The position numbers and the translations under genes were made by a program. This document shows, piece after piece, positions 1-9,189 of a DNA stretch of 32,317 bases. The stretch comes from a virus. How positions within the stretch are numbered: position 1 is the first letter of the stretch; each line of letters opens with the position of its first letter. The stretch lies in IMG/VR virus record IMGVR_UViG_3300050132_000058, positions 1 to 32,317 of that record. One strand, given 5' to 3'. The notes under the pieces are model-generated. The model made no database searches. It saw nothing but the letters and a program-made list of their open reading frames with translations, and was not told the origin of the DNA.

Positions 1-1134
1 ATAGGTCAGTGTGACGCGATAGGCCGGAATGCCATTGTTGGCGTCATTGCTGCGCACACGGTCGATATCCTTGATGTTCGGAAAGTTAAAGCTTGCGACC
101 GGCGCACCGCTTGGAATGTCCAGCCTGGCCATGCGCAACATGCCGAGGCGATCAAAGCCGAAGTAGGCACCGGCGCTTGGCGCCACGGCATCCATGACGT
201 TTAGCCCGGTCGAATCGTCGCATACCCAGACGCCGCACTCCGCGCTGTTGAGCGCATCCAGGGCGGTAACGTCGGTCGCCGATATATCGGCGGCGGTCAG
301 GCCCATGTCGAGCGCGATCTGTTGCAGTATCTGCGCCGTCGTGCGATTGGCAACCGTGGCGCCTTGCGATGCGTCGCAAGTCACCTGTCCGGCAGGCGAC
401 CCACCGAGACGAAAATAGCCACCGGCCGGATAGACGCGGTACTGGCCGGCTGTTGGCGCCGTCGCCTCGACGTCGGCCGACGTGGTGTAATCCGCGCCCC
501 TGACGAGTGCCAGGCCGGAATCGTAGACGTTCGATACGGTGGCGATGGCGCCGTCGTGCACTTGGTAGATCAGCTTGCTGGTGTTGCACAGGACAGGCGC
601 GAAATTGAGGGCGGTACCATACAGCTTCGGAATGGCCGTGCCTGCAATGTCGGTGGTACCGTCTTTCCCTGCTGGCAAGACGTTGGTGCCACCGTAACGA
701 TGCTGGCACAGCAGCATGTCGAGTTCCAATTGCCGATCGCGCAGAATGATCGACAAGCTCTTGTAGGTCACTTCGGCCTGCTGCATGGTGAGGCGCTGCG
801 CCACCGTGAAGCTGCTGTATGGTTGTGTCGGATCGCCGACCAGCAGGCGCAGCTTGCGCTTGTCCAGGCTGTAAGCAAGCATGTAGTCCAGCGCGCCATC
901 GACGTTTTCCAGTTCGCAAGTGCCATAGGCAACCTGCGAGCGGCCGCCGGTAGTCGCGTCCTGGTACATCATGCGCGTCAGGTTGCCAGGCTGGGTCAAG
1001 CGCGGGACGTAATGGGTCGATGCCGGCGTTTCGCCGGGTTGCGTCACGTAATTGCCGGACGCAAAATACAGCGTTTTAACGGTTCCGATAGCATCCACCG
1101 CGCAGTCAATCTCCGCCAGATAAATCATGCTCAT
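1..1134 (-). CDS. Tail distal/baseplate-type protein, partial (C-terminus beyond window)
   Basis: The frame is open from an ATG at 1134 to the left edge with no stop, giving the first 378 residues of a longer protein that starts MSMIYLAEIDC. The ATG overlaps the tape-measure stop (ATGA), so it is the next gene of the tail operon. Genes directly after the tape measure in siphophages encode distal-tail, hub or tip proteins, and this one is inferred to be such a component. I see no catalytic motif: the visible part is a soluble, beta-rich-looking sequence with no membrane segment. The plus-strand frame that overlaps it looks like a shadow. Family membership is not certain; the position, coupling and long open frame are solid. 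Confidence 0.8.
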   Translation of the reverse strand, partial: MSMIYLAEIDCAVDAIGTVKTLYFASGNYVTQPGETPASTHYVPRLTQPGNLTRMMYQDATTGGRSQVAYGTCELENVDGALDYMLAYSLDKRKLRLLVGDPTQPYSSFTVAQRLTMQQAEVTYKSLSIILRDRQLELDMLLCQHRYGGTNVLPAGKDGTTDIAGTAIPKLYGTALNFAPVLCNTSKLIYQVHDGAIATVSNVYDSGLALVRGADYTTSADVEATAPTAGQYRVYPAGGYFRLGGSPAGQVTCDASQGATVANRTTAQILQQIALDMGLTAADISATDVTALDALNSAECGVWVCDDSTGLNVMDAVAPSAGAYFGFDRLGMLRMARLDIPSGAPVASFNFPNIKDIDRVRSNDANNGIPAYRVTLTY

Positions 1135-4100
1135 GGTTTAGCCGCCTCCCGCTTCGCCTTTTTCTGGATGTCGGTCAGCGCGACATTCGACTGGCTGAGT
1201 TTGTCCAGCAACGCTTGATTGGCCGCCGACTGCAGCGTTACCAGCGCACGCAATTGCCGGGTCTGCTCCTTCAGTTCGGCCATGGTTTCCTTGCTGTCGC
1301 CGCCGGATAGAAGCTGCTTGGTCTGCGCGGCGTTAAATATCCGCGATGCGCCGGTCATTTCGAGTTCCGGCCCATTTTCACCAACGATGCGCAAGCCTCC
1401 GGCGTGATCGCCGCCGGCAGCAAAGCCCGGTACGTTGGCAACGTAAGTTAAACCATTGTTGACGCTCAGCGGATGGTGTGCCATGTACGCCGCGCCGTTG
1501 TCAAGTTCGCTCCATACCTGACCACTTGCGGCAGCGGATAGCTGTTGCGCGGTATAGGAGCTGGTGCCCGCCGCTCCGCTCGCAAACACGCCGCTGGTCG
1601 CAGACGAACCGGACGATCCGGACGTAGCGGCGGTGTAAGCTGACATTGCCGCTGCTACCGAAAGAACACTGGCGTTGATCGTAATTAAGCTCGATACCTG
1701 CGCCTGCATGACGGTCAACTGCGTTTGCGCAATGCTCACCTGTTGATTCGCGGCAGCGGTCGAGTCGGTGATTCCTTTTTGAACGGCGGCGTAGTCGTCG
1801 GCGTATGCCTGCGTGCTGGCGTTGTATGCCTTCGAGTCAGTCAAGAATTGTTGCGCAACAGTTTGCAGGTTTCCAAGCGCGGTCGGATCGCCGGTTGCGG
1901 CGGCTGCGGACGTACTTTGAAACGTCGCCTTGTCCTGGTTGTACTGCGCTTCCGGCGACAAGGTGCTGAGTGCGCCAGTCGAGAGCGATAGACCGAACGC
2001 AGTCAACGAATCGACGAACGCCTGATATTTTGTAATGGTGGCCGTCAGCGCGGTATTTTGCGCGTTATAGGCGTTCGTCAGGTTGGTTGTGGCTGTCGCA
2101 ACGGCTGTTGCCTTCGCTGCCTGCGCGGTGGCTGCGTCCTGCGCGTCATAGATGGCCTGCTGCGTGGCGAGCAGGTTGCCGGTAAGGGTAGACAGCACAT
2201 CCGAGCGCGTTGCCGCCGTATACGCCGCTGTGTTGCCCTGGGCTTGCAATAGCTGTTCGTCAAGCGCGTGCTGCGCGGCCACGGTGCTTGCCGAGGTTGC
2301 CGTGGTCAGCGCGTTGGCATTGTCTACCGCAGTGGAGAACGCACCGGACAGAGCCATCAACTGGCCGTAAAGCTTCTGGCCGGCGTCGGTGCTGGTGTCA
2401 ATGCCGGAAATCATCGCGCGGAAGCCGTCTTTTGTGGTCGGCATGCTTTCATTGAGTACGGAAAACTGGGCCGACAGGTCTTTCAATTCCGATGCCGACT
2501 GTTCGGCCGGCGTAAAGTAGTCCTTCAGGAAGTCGGACAGCCCGGTGCTCAGCTGCGACGAACCGCCAGCCCCGTTAATCATGCTCTGGCTTAAATTCAT
2601 GCCGTTGCCTGCCGTGTCGTTCATCAACTGCCGCATGGCGAGTAGGCTTGAATAGAGTGACGCGAGATCGGATGCGGCGCCGGATGCCACGGAAATTATT
2701 TTCCCCACGCCGGTAAGCGCGCCATTGGTCGCCGTTTCGACGGCATCAATACTCTGGCGCACGATCTCTGCGCCCACATCGCCTTGCTTGTTGAGGATAC
2801 CGGTGTAATTAATTGCCGTTATGCCGAACGCTTGCAATGCAACCTGGGCTTGCTCGACGCCGGTCGCCACCCGAATGACCGTATCCGTGTAGGTTTCGCC
2901 CATTTGAGCAAACACCTCCATGCCAGGCAATACGGCAGAAGTTACTTTGTCCATTGCAGCGCCGATAACGGCGTTCAATGCGGCAATTTGCGCGGTCCCG
3001 CTCAATCCCTGCAGGGAAACCTGGCTCACCGAAATGGTCGTATTCTGGATTGCCGTGCCGACATCGGTGCTGCTTTTACCCAAGGCGGTTGCAGCCGTTT
3101 GCAAAGTGGTTTGCAGGTTTTGGAATATCAGGCCGAACTGTTGCGTTACCTGGTCGGACACTGCGCCCGTCACATTGTTGGTGGTATTGCTGCCGCCGCT
3201 GAACCAGCCGCCTTTGGTATCCACGTTCTCTGTCGCATACTGCTGTACGCCGTTACCTTTTTGCAGGGATGCAACGGAGCCGCCAAACTGCAAGCCCGCA
3301 TCGGAAATAGTTGTGGATGACGAACCGAAAATATCCCCCATCAAACCACTGGATGACTTGCCGACCTGTATCCCTAAATTCAATCCGCTTGCAATAGCGG
3401 AACTGTTCCCGGATATGAGCGTCGCAACGCCGGTGACGCCGTTTTCCATGTTCTTCAGCGAGTCCGCCATTTGTGCCGTCAACGGCAGCATGGCCGACGA
3501 ATTACTGGTCAGCAGCGTCATGCTGGCAACGATGGAATCGCTCTGCTTGGCGGCATCGCCTAGAACCGTGCCGGTGCCTTGCGTTTTTTGCATTTGGGCG
3601 GCGGCGCTTGGATCGGGTGCCGACGAGCCGCTGCCGCCTACGCCTGCAATAGCAAAGCCAAGTGCCGCCATTGTCGCAACCATCGCGCCCATGCGAATCC
3701 ATGCGGTGTAAGGGTCGCCTTGGGCTTGTATGGCAACGCCTGTAGCCGCCGCCGCCGTACCAACGGCGGCACTACTCGTTACCTGCGTAATTGCGCTAGT
3801 CGCCGAAGATAATGCGGTCTGCGCATATCCCCACACCTGCAATACGGTCGATTCGTTTGCCATCAACATTTCGGCAACGCGATAGATTTGCTGGACTTCT
3901 TGCAACGCCTTGTACCCGGTCGAGCCCTTAGTGAAAAACTGTTCGGCCGCACCAGCCATGTCCGCGTAGTTTTTCATCTGCGCGACGGATGAGTCCTTGT
4001 CAAATTTAGTCTGCGCCGCTTTAATCAGGTCATACTCTTTGTCGGCACCTTCGGCGGCGGCGACACCCTTTAGATATTGGAGTTGAATGTCGTTCTGTGT

Positions 4101-6341
4101 TTTTCCGTAGTCGGTGAACGCCACCGCCATTTTCCCGATGGCCGTGCCGATGTTGCCAAACGATGAAGTCAGATCGGCTTCCATCTGCTTGGCGGCGATG
4201 CCGGCATCCTTGAACTGTTGGGTAAGCAGCCTTTGCTGCTCGACGCCTGCATCAAGGGCGGCGCCTTGCGTCGACAACCCGATTAACTCTTTACGGTCCG
4301 CAATTTCCTGATTGATATAATTCAGGCGCGCCGTATAGATGGCAAGGGATTTGTCGTCCAGTGCAGTTTTTTTGATCACGTCTTGCAGATACTGCGCATC
4401 GCTCTCCGATTGCGCTAGCTTTCCCGCGTTGATGTCCCTCAAGACCAGTTCTTTTTGCGAAGCGTTCTTTCCGATCTCGTCATTGTGCTGGCGCTGCTTG
4501 GCGATGGCCGCGTCAAGCTGCTGTGTTTCGGCGACGCCGACAGCCTGCACGGATTTGATGATGGCGTCATAGTCGGTTTTTTCATCCACAAGCTGCTTGT
4601 TTATTCCAGCGGTTTCTGCGGCGTCAGACAGCGCCTGGTTATGTTTAATGTCCTCTTCGTATCCTTGGCGCTGCGCTGCGGTCAGGCCAGAGATTTGAAG
4701 CATTTTCTGATCGAACAATGTTTTTGACGAAATGGCATCCAGCGAATTATTCGTCAGCATCGCGTCCTGCTGCGACTTGGTGATGTTGCCAAGTGCGGCC
4801 TGCGTGTTGATGTCGTCGGCAGCGGACTTGATCTTGATTTGGTCCAGCGCTTCTTGCGCCGTGATCTGGCCTTGGGTCAATGCTCTCGCATCGGCACCGA
4901 CTGCGCGTTGAGCGTCTTGGATCGCTTTCGTGGTTTGGTCGATGGCACTGCGCTTTGCCGTCTCTTGCGCAACGAAGCCAGCGCCCGGTTCGGACTTGTG
5001 CTGCTCAATCAGCGTTAAACTATCCTTCAATTCTTGAATGTGATAAGACGACGCGCTGGCCTTGATCTTATCCCATGAATCGGCCTGCAATTTATTGGCG
5101 GCGGCAGCGGCTTGTTCGGCGGCTGTCACTTCTTTTTGCTTCGCAACCAAAGGCGCCAACGCATCAATTTGCGCTTGGATGGCGACGATTGATGGGTCTT
5201 TCGTACTTACGCCACTTGCTCTCATTATGGAAATTTGATCGCGCATTCCCTGCGCTTTCTGTGCGTCGCTTTGAATCTTCCCGATGTCCATAATGGCATG
5301 ACCCAAATCCGTCCATGCTTTAATCTCTGTATTTAGCCACTGCGTTACAGTTCCGATATTTTTAGCCTGCACCGGCATGTGATCTGTCACATCCTTCGCC
5401 AACGCCAACTGCGCACCCTGCACATCGCCCAATCGTTGCAGCGTCGCGATATGCTCAATGTCCGTGGTGGTGAGAAAGTGCATGGACCGATTGAGTTCGT
5501 TTGCGCCGGCCAATGGGTCTTCAAACAGCTTAATCATGGCCGGTGCAATGGTGGCAATGTCTTGCCCTGTCGATTTTGCATAGTCGCTGGTGAATTTGGT
5601 AATCTGCTGGATCGCAGCGCCCCCAATCTTTCCGGACGCCACCAGTGCAGTGACAATCGCAGTAGAGGTACCAATCGTTACCTCCTTCGATTGCGTCATG
5701 CTGTCGGCAAGCTGCATCATGTGATCGCTGCTCATTCCGGCGTAGTTGCTGGTGACGGCCAGCGCGGTATTCATCCCGTCCTGCTCTGATTTTCCCGCCG
5801 CAAACGCCGCGTATAGGCCGATGGCTGCAGCCGTCGCGGCCAAAACGCCAAGCGTCAATGGATTGAATAGCATCGCGGTCACACCAGTGGCGTTGCCGAG
5901 TACGAGCATTGAGCTACCCATGCGAGTGTAGCTGCCGATCATGGCGTCATGAATGACGCGCATCGACTCCATTTTTGCCATGTTGGACGACATGCTGGCC
6001 GTATGATTGCCGGTTGCAGCGGTCGCGGCAGCGATCTGCGCGATCATAGGCGCAGCCTCTTCGGTCAAGCCCAACTGTGCAGCTTTCATTTCAAGCAACG
6101 CGGTCTTGTTCATTCCAACGGCCGCAGCCTGATCGCGCAAGCTATCCATATAATGGAGTTGCCCTACCGTTAATTGCGCGGTTGAGTTGCCCAGTTCCTT
6201 CTGCGCGCCGGCCATCGTCTGGCCGACATTCTCGGCTTCGGCACCCATTCTGGTAGTGGCGGCGGTGACCTGATCGATGCCGTCGACCGCAACCTTGTTG
6301 CCGTCGATATTGATCTTGATGCCTAATTCCACCTGGGTCAT
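1131..6341 (-). CDS. Tail tape measure protein
   Basis: This is the longest gene of the window, 1736 residues. Tape-measure proteins set the length of long tails and are ejected with the DNA. At about 0.15 nm per residue the length would fit a tail near 260 nm. The sequence is typical: Ala/Gln/Thr/Ser-rich, long helical and coiled-coil stretches, a hydrophobic segment at about residues 160-183 and another at about 885-910, and a low-complexity C-terminal third. The start has a good ribosome site (GAGGAAA) 5 nt upstream. It follows the G/GT chaperone frames, which is the standard order (tube, G, GT, tape measure), and its stop overlaps the next start. It replaces the sheath-tube-tape order of Mu itself, so the tail is non-contractile. 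Confidence 0.93.
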   Translation of the reverse strand: MTQVELGIKINIDGNKVAVDGIDQVTAATTRMGAEAENVGQTMAGAQKELGNSTAQLTVGQLHYMDSLRDQAAAVGMNKTALLEMKAAQLGLTEEAAPMIAQIAAATAATGNHTASMSSNMAKMESMRVIHDAMIGSYTRMGSSMLVLGNATGVTAMLFNPLTLGVLAATAAAIGLYAAFAAGKSEQDGMNTALAVTSNYAGMSSDHMMQLADSMTQSKEVTIGTSTAIVTALVASGKIGGAAIQQITKFTSDYAKSTGQDIATIAPAMIKLFEDPLAGANELNRSMHFLTTTDIEHIATLQRLGDVQGAQLALAKDVTDHMPVQAKNIGTVTQWLNTEIKAWTDLGHAIMDIGKIQSDAQKAQGMRDQISIMRASGVSTKDPSIVAIQAQIDALAPLVAKQKEVTAAEQAAAAANKLQADSWDKIKASASSYHIQELKDSLTLIEQHKSEPGAGFVAQETAKRSAIDQTTKAIQDAQRAVGADARALTQGQITAQEALDQIKIKSAADDINTQAALGNITKSQQDAMLTNNSLDAISSKTLFDQKMLQISGLTAAQRQGYEEDIKHNQALSDAAETAGINKQLVDEKTDYDAIIKSVQAVGVAETQQLDAAIAKQRQHNDEIGKNASQKELVLRDINAGKLAQSESDAQYLQDVIKKTALDDKSLAIYTARLNYINQEIADRKELIGLSTQGAALDAGVEQQRLLTQQFKDAGIAAKQMEADLTSSFGNIGTAIGKMAVAFTDYGKTQNDIQLQYLKGVAAAEGADKEYDLIKAAQTKFDKDSSVAQMKNYADMAGAAEQFFTKGSTGYKALQEVQQIYRVAEMLMANESTVLQVWGYAQTALSSATSAITQVTSSAAVGTAAAATGVAIQAQGDPYTAWIRMGAMVATMAALGFAIAGVGGSGSSAPDPSAAAQMQKTQGTGTVLGDAAKQSDSIVASMTLLTSNSSAMLPLTAQMADSLKNMENGVTGVATLISGNSSAIASGLNLGIQVGKSSSGLMGDIFGSSSTTISDAGLQFGGSVASLQKGNGVQQYATENVDTKGGWFSGGSNTTNNVTGAVSDQVTQQFGLIFQNLQTTLQTAATALGKSSTDVGTAIQNTTISVSQVSLQGLSGTAQIAALNAVIGAAMDKVTSAVLPGMEVFAQMGETYTDTVIRVATGVEQAQVALQAFGITAINYTGILNKQGDVGAEIVRQSIDAVETATNGALTGVGKIISVASGAASDLASLYSSLLAMRQLMNDTAGNGMNLSQSMINGAGGSSQLSTGLSDFLKDYFTPAEQSASELKDLSAQFSVLNESMPTTKDGFRAMISGIDTSTDAGQKLYGQLMALSGAFSTAVDNANALTTATSASTVAAQHALDEQLLQAQGNTAAYTAATRSDVLSTLTGNLLATQQAIYDAQDAATAQAAKATAVATATTNLTNAYNAQNTALTATITKYQAFVDSLTAFGLSLSTGALSTLSPEAQYNQDKATFQSTSAAAATGDPTALGNLQTVAQQFLTDSKAYNASTQAYADDYAAVQKGITDSTAAANQQVSIAQTQLTVMQAQVSSLITINASVLSVAAAMSAYTAATSGSSGSSATSGVFASGAAGTSSYTAQQLSAAASGQVWSELDNGAAYMAHHPLSVNNGLTYVANVPGFAAGGDHAGGLRIVGENGPELEMTGASRIFNAAQTKQLLSGGDSKETMAELKEQTRQLRALVTLQSAANQALLDKLSQSNVALTDIQKKAKREAAKP

Positions 6342-6353
6342 GTCGCTTTCCTC

Positions 6354-6782
6354 TTATTGTGCTTGTATCTGTTGGCTCTGCTTTTCTTGAAAGCGCTCGC
6401 GTATCACTTTCAGGGCCGCCGCCTCCATGCTGCGTATCCCCTCAAATATGTCCGGCCATTCCTTGCCGGAAATTTTGCGCCTCATGCCACTGCGTACAAC
6501 CGGCAACGCTGTGTATTTGAGGTTGGTTCTCACCGCCTCCCCTTCAAACACCGCCAGATCCCATTGCGTGGCCATCGCCAGAAACATGCGCAGCGTCGTC
6601 AGGTTTTCCGGCCATATCTCGCAACATGCCGGCTCGACCTCTTCTTCAAGGGGGAGATCGGCAATCTCTTCTTCCAGGCCGAAAGCCAGCATGTCTTCGG
6701 CCAATTCGTCGCTTATGTGGGCCTTGCCGAAGCCATCGTTCTTGCCGCCGCCGCTCGCCCACCAAGCGGCGGCTTCCTCTAG
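6354..6782 (-). CDS. Tail assembly chaperone T-frame (DUF1799-like), expressed as -1 frameshift fusion GT
   Basis: This frame has no ATG near its beginning; the first usable start is a TTG at 6704, well inside the conserved-looking region. Open coding sequence extends upstream of it (LEEAAAWWASGGG...) across the stop of the preceding gene, back to an in-frame stop near 6822. The G frame ends in the heptamer A_AAA_AAC directly before its TAG. A -1 slip there continues with CTA GAG at 6782 and gives 142 further residues, for a fusion of about 256. Lambda-like and many other siphophages make G and GT this way, and the short GT coats the tape measure during assembly. The Trp/Cys/acidic-rich content and the position fit the DUF1799 family of tail proteins. 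Initiation at TTG 6704 instead is possible but less likely. Confidence 0.8.
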   Translation of the reverse strand, partial: LEEAAAWWASGGGKNDGFGKAHISDELAEDMLAFGLEEEIADLPLEEEVEPACCEIWPENLTTLRMFLAMATQWDLAVFEGEAVRTNLKYTALPVVRSGMRRKISGKEWPDIFEGIRSMEAAALKVIRERFQEKQSQQIQAQ

Positions 6783-6788
6783 TTTTTT
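6747..6788 (-). promoter_or_regulatory. -1 programmed ribosomal frameshift signal (slippery site + stem-loop)
   Basis: Read on the minus strand, the G-frame codons AAA AAC at the end of the gene are preceded by A, giving A_AAA_AAC (6788-6782), a canonical slippery heptamer. The stop TAG follows at once. An 8-nt spacer (6781-6774) leads to a perfect 9-bp stem, GCCGCCGCT (6773-6765) pairing with AGCGGCGGC (6755-6747), around a 9-nt loop. Spacing and stem strength match known -1 stimulators. The shifted frame is the next tail gene. Confidence 0.85.
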
Positions 6789-7123
6789 GTCTTGGCGCCC
6801 GCGATTGAGGCGAAAAAGGTTTTAACGAGGGTCGGCCGCACCGGGAACACGTCCAGCAAGGCGGCGAGGTTCTTATCGTTAAACTCCAGGACAGTGCCAT
6901 CCTCATCCTGCACATCGCTCCAGCCGACCATGACTTCGTCGATCAAGCCGCTATCGGTCAGCTCCTTTGCAGCCAGGCGATCGCTTACGCCATCCAGTTC
7001 GCTCTGCGACAGGCGCTTGAATACGGCACCAAACGCTTTCGGTACCGTCTTGCCGTTGTCGGACGGAATGTCAACTTTCACCTGGGCGGTGTATGTGGGA
7101 TTGGTTGCGATTTTGAATGCCAT
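6779..7123 (-). CDS. Tail assembly chaperone G
   Basis: A 114-residue acidic protein starting MAFKIATNPTY and ending GAKTKN. It sits between the tail tube gene and the tape measure, the invariant place of the lambda G-type chaperone, and carries the frameshift site at its 3' end. The beta-rich N-terminus, the stretch LSQSELDGVSDRLAAKE and the C-terminal hydrophobic helix LVKTFFASIAGA suit that family. It is preceded by AAAGGAAA about 8 nt before the ATG. The unshifted product should be far more abundant than the GT fusion. Assignment rests on position and architecture rather than on a recognised motif. Confidence 0.82.
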   Translation of the reverse strand: MAFKIATNPTYTAQVKVDIPSDNGKTVPKAFGAVFKRLSQSELDGVSDRLAAKELTDSGLIDEVMVGWSDVQDEDGTVLEFNDKNLAALLDVFPVRPTLVKTFFASIAGAKTKN

Positions 7124-7216
7124 AATAAATTTCCTTTATTTTTTGTTGCGTTGGTTATCAAGCATTCAGGTCAGTTTGCCAAAAAGGCCCGGTTGATTGT
7201 TTGTGCTAGTTAGTGT

Positions 7217-8164
7217 TTAAATGTTAGTCAGGGCGATTTCGTCATTACCGGCCACCGGGATCGGCTGCAGCGTCAGCTTGTAGGCCAACATATCGTCAAC
7301 CTTATCGTAAGCGGCGTCGATCACCCGCACTTGCATGTCGGTTCTGACCTTCTTACCGGCGGCACTCCCATGGGTGTTCGTAAAGGCAACCACGGCGGCC
7401 GAGCTGGCCAACGCGAACGGATTGAAGGTGACGATGTCGGGCGCCAGCACCGTGAGCGTCGCTTGCGGCGCACGGTCGCTGATGACGATCTCGCGTTGCG
7501 GTCCTGGCAAATCCATCCGGGCAACCTTGTTGCCGAACGACCAGTCCAGCGCCGAGAACGGCAGCGGCACCCCATTGATGATCGCCGCCAGCGTGTTAGC
7601 GCTGTTGACGCCTTCTTCAATCGCCCATCCGGTGCGCGTCACGGCCGGCGCCGCACCGACAACCGGCGCCACATAGTTGAAATCAAACGTGAAGCTCAAG
7701 GTCGGCGTACCCTTGGCAGCGAACTTGCCCTTGACTTCGCCCCGGCCGCCGAGCAGCGCATGCTGCACGCCATCGATGTTGACGTAGGCGCACACACTGC
7801 CGAATGCCGAACTGATCAGATTGTAAGAGGCCGAGGTGGTGGCGACGATGGTTTCGGCGGTGCCGCATGCCAGAATCAGCGGTGCCCATTTAGGTGCCGT
7901 TCCTGCCACGCCCGACCCAGCCAGCGCCACGTCGAAGGTCAACTTAGCCCAGCTTGACACGATAATGTCGCCGCTGTTGCCCAGGTAAGGCAGGTCGATA
8001 TTGCGCGCCACCTTGTCGTTATCCATCGGCGTCAAGGTGACGTTGCGCGCTTCGATCCAGTTGGCGGCGCCGGTGGGTATCGCATCCACGCCATAAGTGG
8101 CCTCTGACTTGATCAGGATGGCTTTGTTTCTCCACCTACGTGGGCTGGCGATCAGATTAGACAT
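7217..8164 (-). CDS. Tail tube (major tail) protein
   Basis: 315 residues, beginning MSNLIASPRRWRNKAILIK. The N-terminal block (KSEATYGVDAIPTGAANWIE), followed by many short beta strands and Gly/Ala/Val-rich linkers, is typical of siphophage tail tube proteins that polymerise into stacked rings. A likely second Ig-like or tube repeat (EGVNSANTLAAIINGVPLPF onward) fills the C-terminal half. Its ATG overlaps the end of the small upstream gene, and the 93 nt downstream lead to the chaperone gene. No sheath gene precedes it, unlike phage Mu. Confidence 0.82.
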   Translation of the reverse strand: MSNLIASPRRWRNKAILIKSEATYGVDAIPTGAANWIEARNVTLTPMDNDKVARNIDLPYLGNSGDIIVSSWAKLTFDVALAGSGVAGTAPKWAPLILACGTAETIVATTSASYNLISSAFGSVCAYVNIDGVQHALLGGRGEVKGKFAAKGTPTLSFTFDFNYVAPVVGAAPAVTRTGWAIEEGVNSANTLAAIINGVPLPFSALDWSFGNKVARMDLPGPQREIVISDRAPQATLTVLAPDIVTFNPFALASSAAVVAFTNTHGSAAGKKVRTDMQVRVIDAAYDKVDDMLAYKLTLQPIPVAGNDEIALTNI

Positions 8165-8375
8165 TCTTCTTCTCCTTCAGAGGTTTAACGGGTTGCGTAG
8201 CTGGATCGGTTGCGCTGGCATCGTCGGCGGCGGGGTTGACCGTGACGGCGAGATCGGGAGCGATACTCTCGTCATCCGGGGGTGCCGGGGTGCGCAGGCC
8301 GGTCGCCGGATCGACGACATAGCGACCGCCCATTCCCCAGTACTGGCAATTCGTAAAATCCTGCAAACTGTTCAT
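8157..8375 (-). CDS. Small tail-operon protein (gp38/DUF2635-like position)
   Basis: 72 residues from ATG 8375 (MNSLQDFTNCQYWG); its start overlaps the end of the tail terminator gene and its end overlaps the tube start by 8 nt. It has a short N-terminal part with the phrase VDPATGLRTPAP and a Pro/Ala/Asp-rich disordered tail ending in KEKKNV. Mu places its small gp38 (DUF2635) here, and the VDPxTG phrase is reminiscent of that family, but the resemblance is weak. The role is unknown. The longer reading upstream of 8375 is ignored because it runs into the preceding gene. Confidence 0.65.
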   Translation of the reverse strand: MNSLQDFTNCQYWGMGGRYVVDPATGLRTPAPPDDESIAPDLAVTVNPAADDASATDPATQPVKPLKEKKNV

Positions 8376-8794
8376 AAAACGCTCCTGTCGATATACGACG
8401 TTAAATAAATGTCCTGCCACCACATGTGGCCGTCTTTGAATGCCAGCAGCCCGCTGCGGCCGCGCTCGAGCGGGTCATATCCTCCTGGCGGTTGCCAGCC
8501 CAGCAAAGCCGCCTTGACCGCCTGGCGCAGCGTCTCCATGTCCTGTCGGGCAGCGACGCCCTTGCTATCGGAGAGATTGCGCACCACCAGGATCACGCCT
8601 AGCGTGACCGCCACGCGTTGAATGACCAGGTCACCCATCGCGCTGACTCCTGGGTTCTCTTCCAACGGAATCACGAAAGCGGCCGGCGTTGCCCTCGGGT
8701 TGCTTTCGGCCGCATTCTGGAACTGGGCCGCACCGCCAACCTGCTTGAACGCGGCACCGCTGGCTTCCAGGTGTGCAATCACGTCGTCTATCAT
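8372..8794 (-). CDS. Mu gp37-like protein (DUF1834), likely tail terminator
   Basis: 140 residues, starting MIDDVIAHLEASGAAFKQV. The helix followed by beta strands with AFVIPLEENPG and VTLGVILVVRN matches the general pattern of DUF1834/minor tail proteins that cap the tail tube at the head-tail junction. It lies right after the gp36-type gene, as in Mu, and is coupled to it by an ATGA overlap. The family call is by pattern and order, so moderately sure. Confidence 0.75.
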   Translation of the reverse strand: MIDDVIAHLEASGAAFKQVGGAAQFQNAAESNPRATPAAFVIPLEENPGVSAMGDLVIQRVAVTLGVILVVRNLSDSKGVAARQDMETLRQAVKAALLGWQPPGGYDPLERGRSGLLAFKDGHMWWQDIYLTSYIDRSVL

Positions 8795-9189
8795 GGCCGT
8801 CCAGAGCGTTTGAAAACGGATGCGACCGGCGTCACCATGGCCACGGTCGACGGCGCGTACTCCGGGATCGGCGCCGAAGCCTGCAGCACGACCACGCCGT
8901 TTTGCACGTCCTTCAGCCAGGAGACCGCGTCCGTGTAGTCATCGCGCGTGCGCTGCATCACGGACGTACCCATCAGGTAGTAGCACGCCACTGCACACGC
9001 CACCTGCATCAACTTCGCCGGTACCGGCGCCAGCGGCAGCGTATAACCGCCGGCCAGGTAGCCATCGATCAGGGCATCGGCGTCGACCAGGATCACATCC
9101 AGCGCGCCGGCTGGCAGTGCCGATTCGCGTTGCGCCACCTCGTCGGCCCCGTAACGCAGTTCCAGATCGGTGCGGGTGGCGTAAGTCAT
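8791..9189 (-). CDS. Mu gp36-like head-tail connector (DUF1320)
   Basis: 132 residues. The opening MTYATRTDLELRYGADEVAQRE and the following LVDADALIDGYLAGGYTLPLAPVP are hallmark phrases of the DUF1320 family, which form head-completion or connector rings. Helical Ala-rich segments (KLMQVACAVACYYLMG) follow. It overlaps both neighbours by ATGA and stands between the gp35-type and gp37-type genes exactly as in Mu-like phages. Confidence 0.88.
   Translation of the reverse strand: MTYATRTDLELRYGADEVAQRESALPAGALDVILVDADALIDGYLAGGYTLPLAPVPAKLMQVACAVACYYLMGTSVMQRTRDDYTDAVSWLKDVQNGVVVLQASAPIPEYAPSTVAMVTPVASVFKRSGRP

Noticed and set aside
322-1218. Long plus-strand open frame under the tail gene at the left edge
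   Set aside because: The minus-strand frame is coupled to the tape measure by ATGA, has a sensible protein and is open to the edge; the plus frame reads Arg/His-rich shadow sequence without a ribosome site.
6354-6704. Second tail chaperone frame as a separate gene starting at TTG 6704
   Set aside because: The frame is open upstream to the frameshift site with plausible protein sequence, and the TTG has no ribosome site.
7124-7216. Gap between tube and chaperone genes as a possible small gene or terminator
   Set aside because: No frame with a start and ribosome site, and only a 3-bp GCC/GGC stem around A's; just a leader with a good ribosome site for the chaperone.
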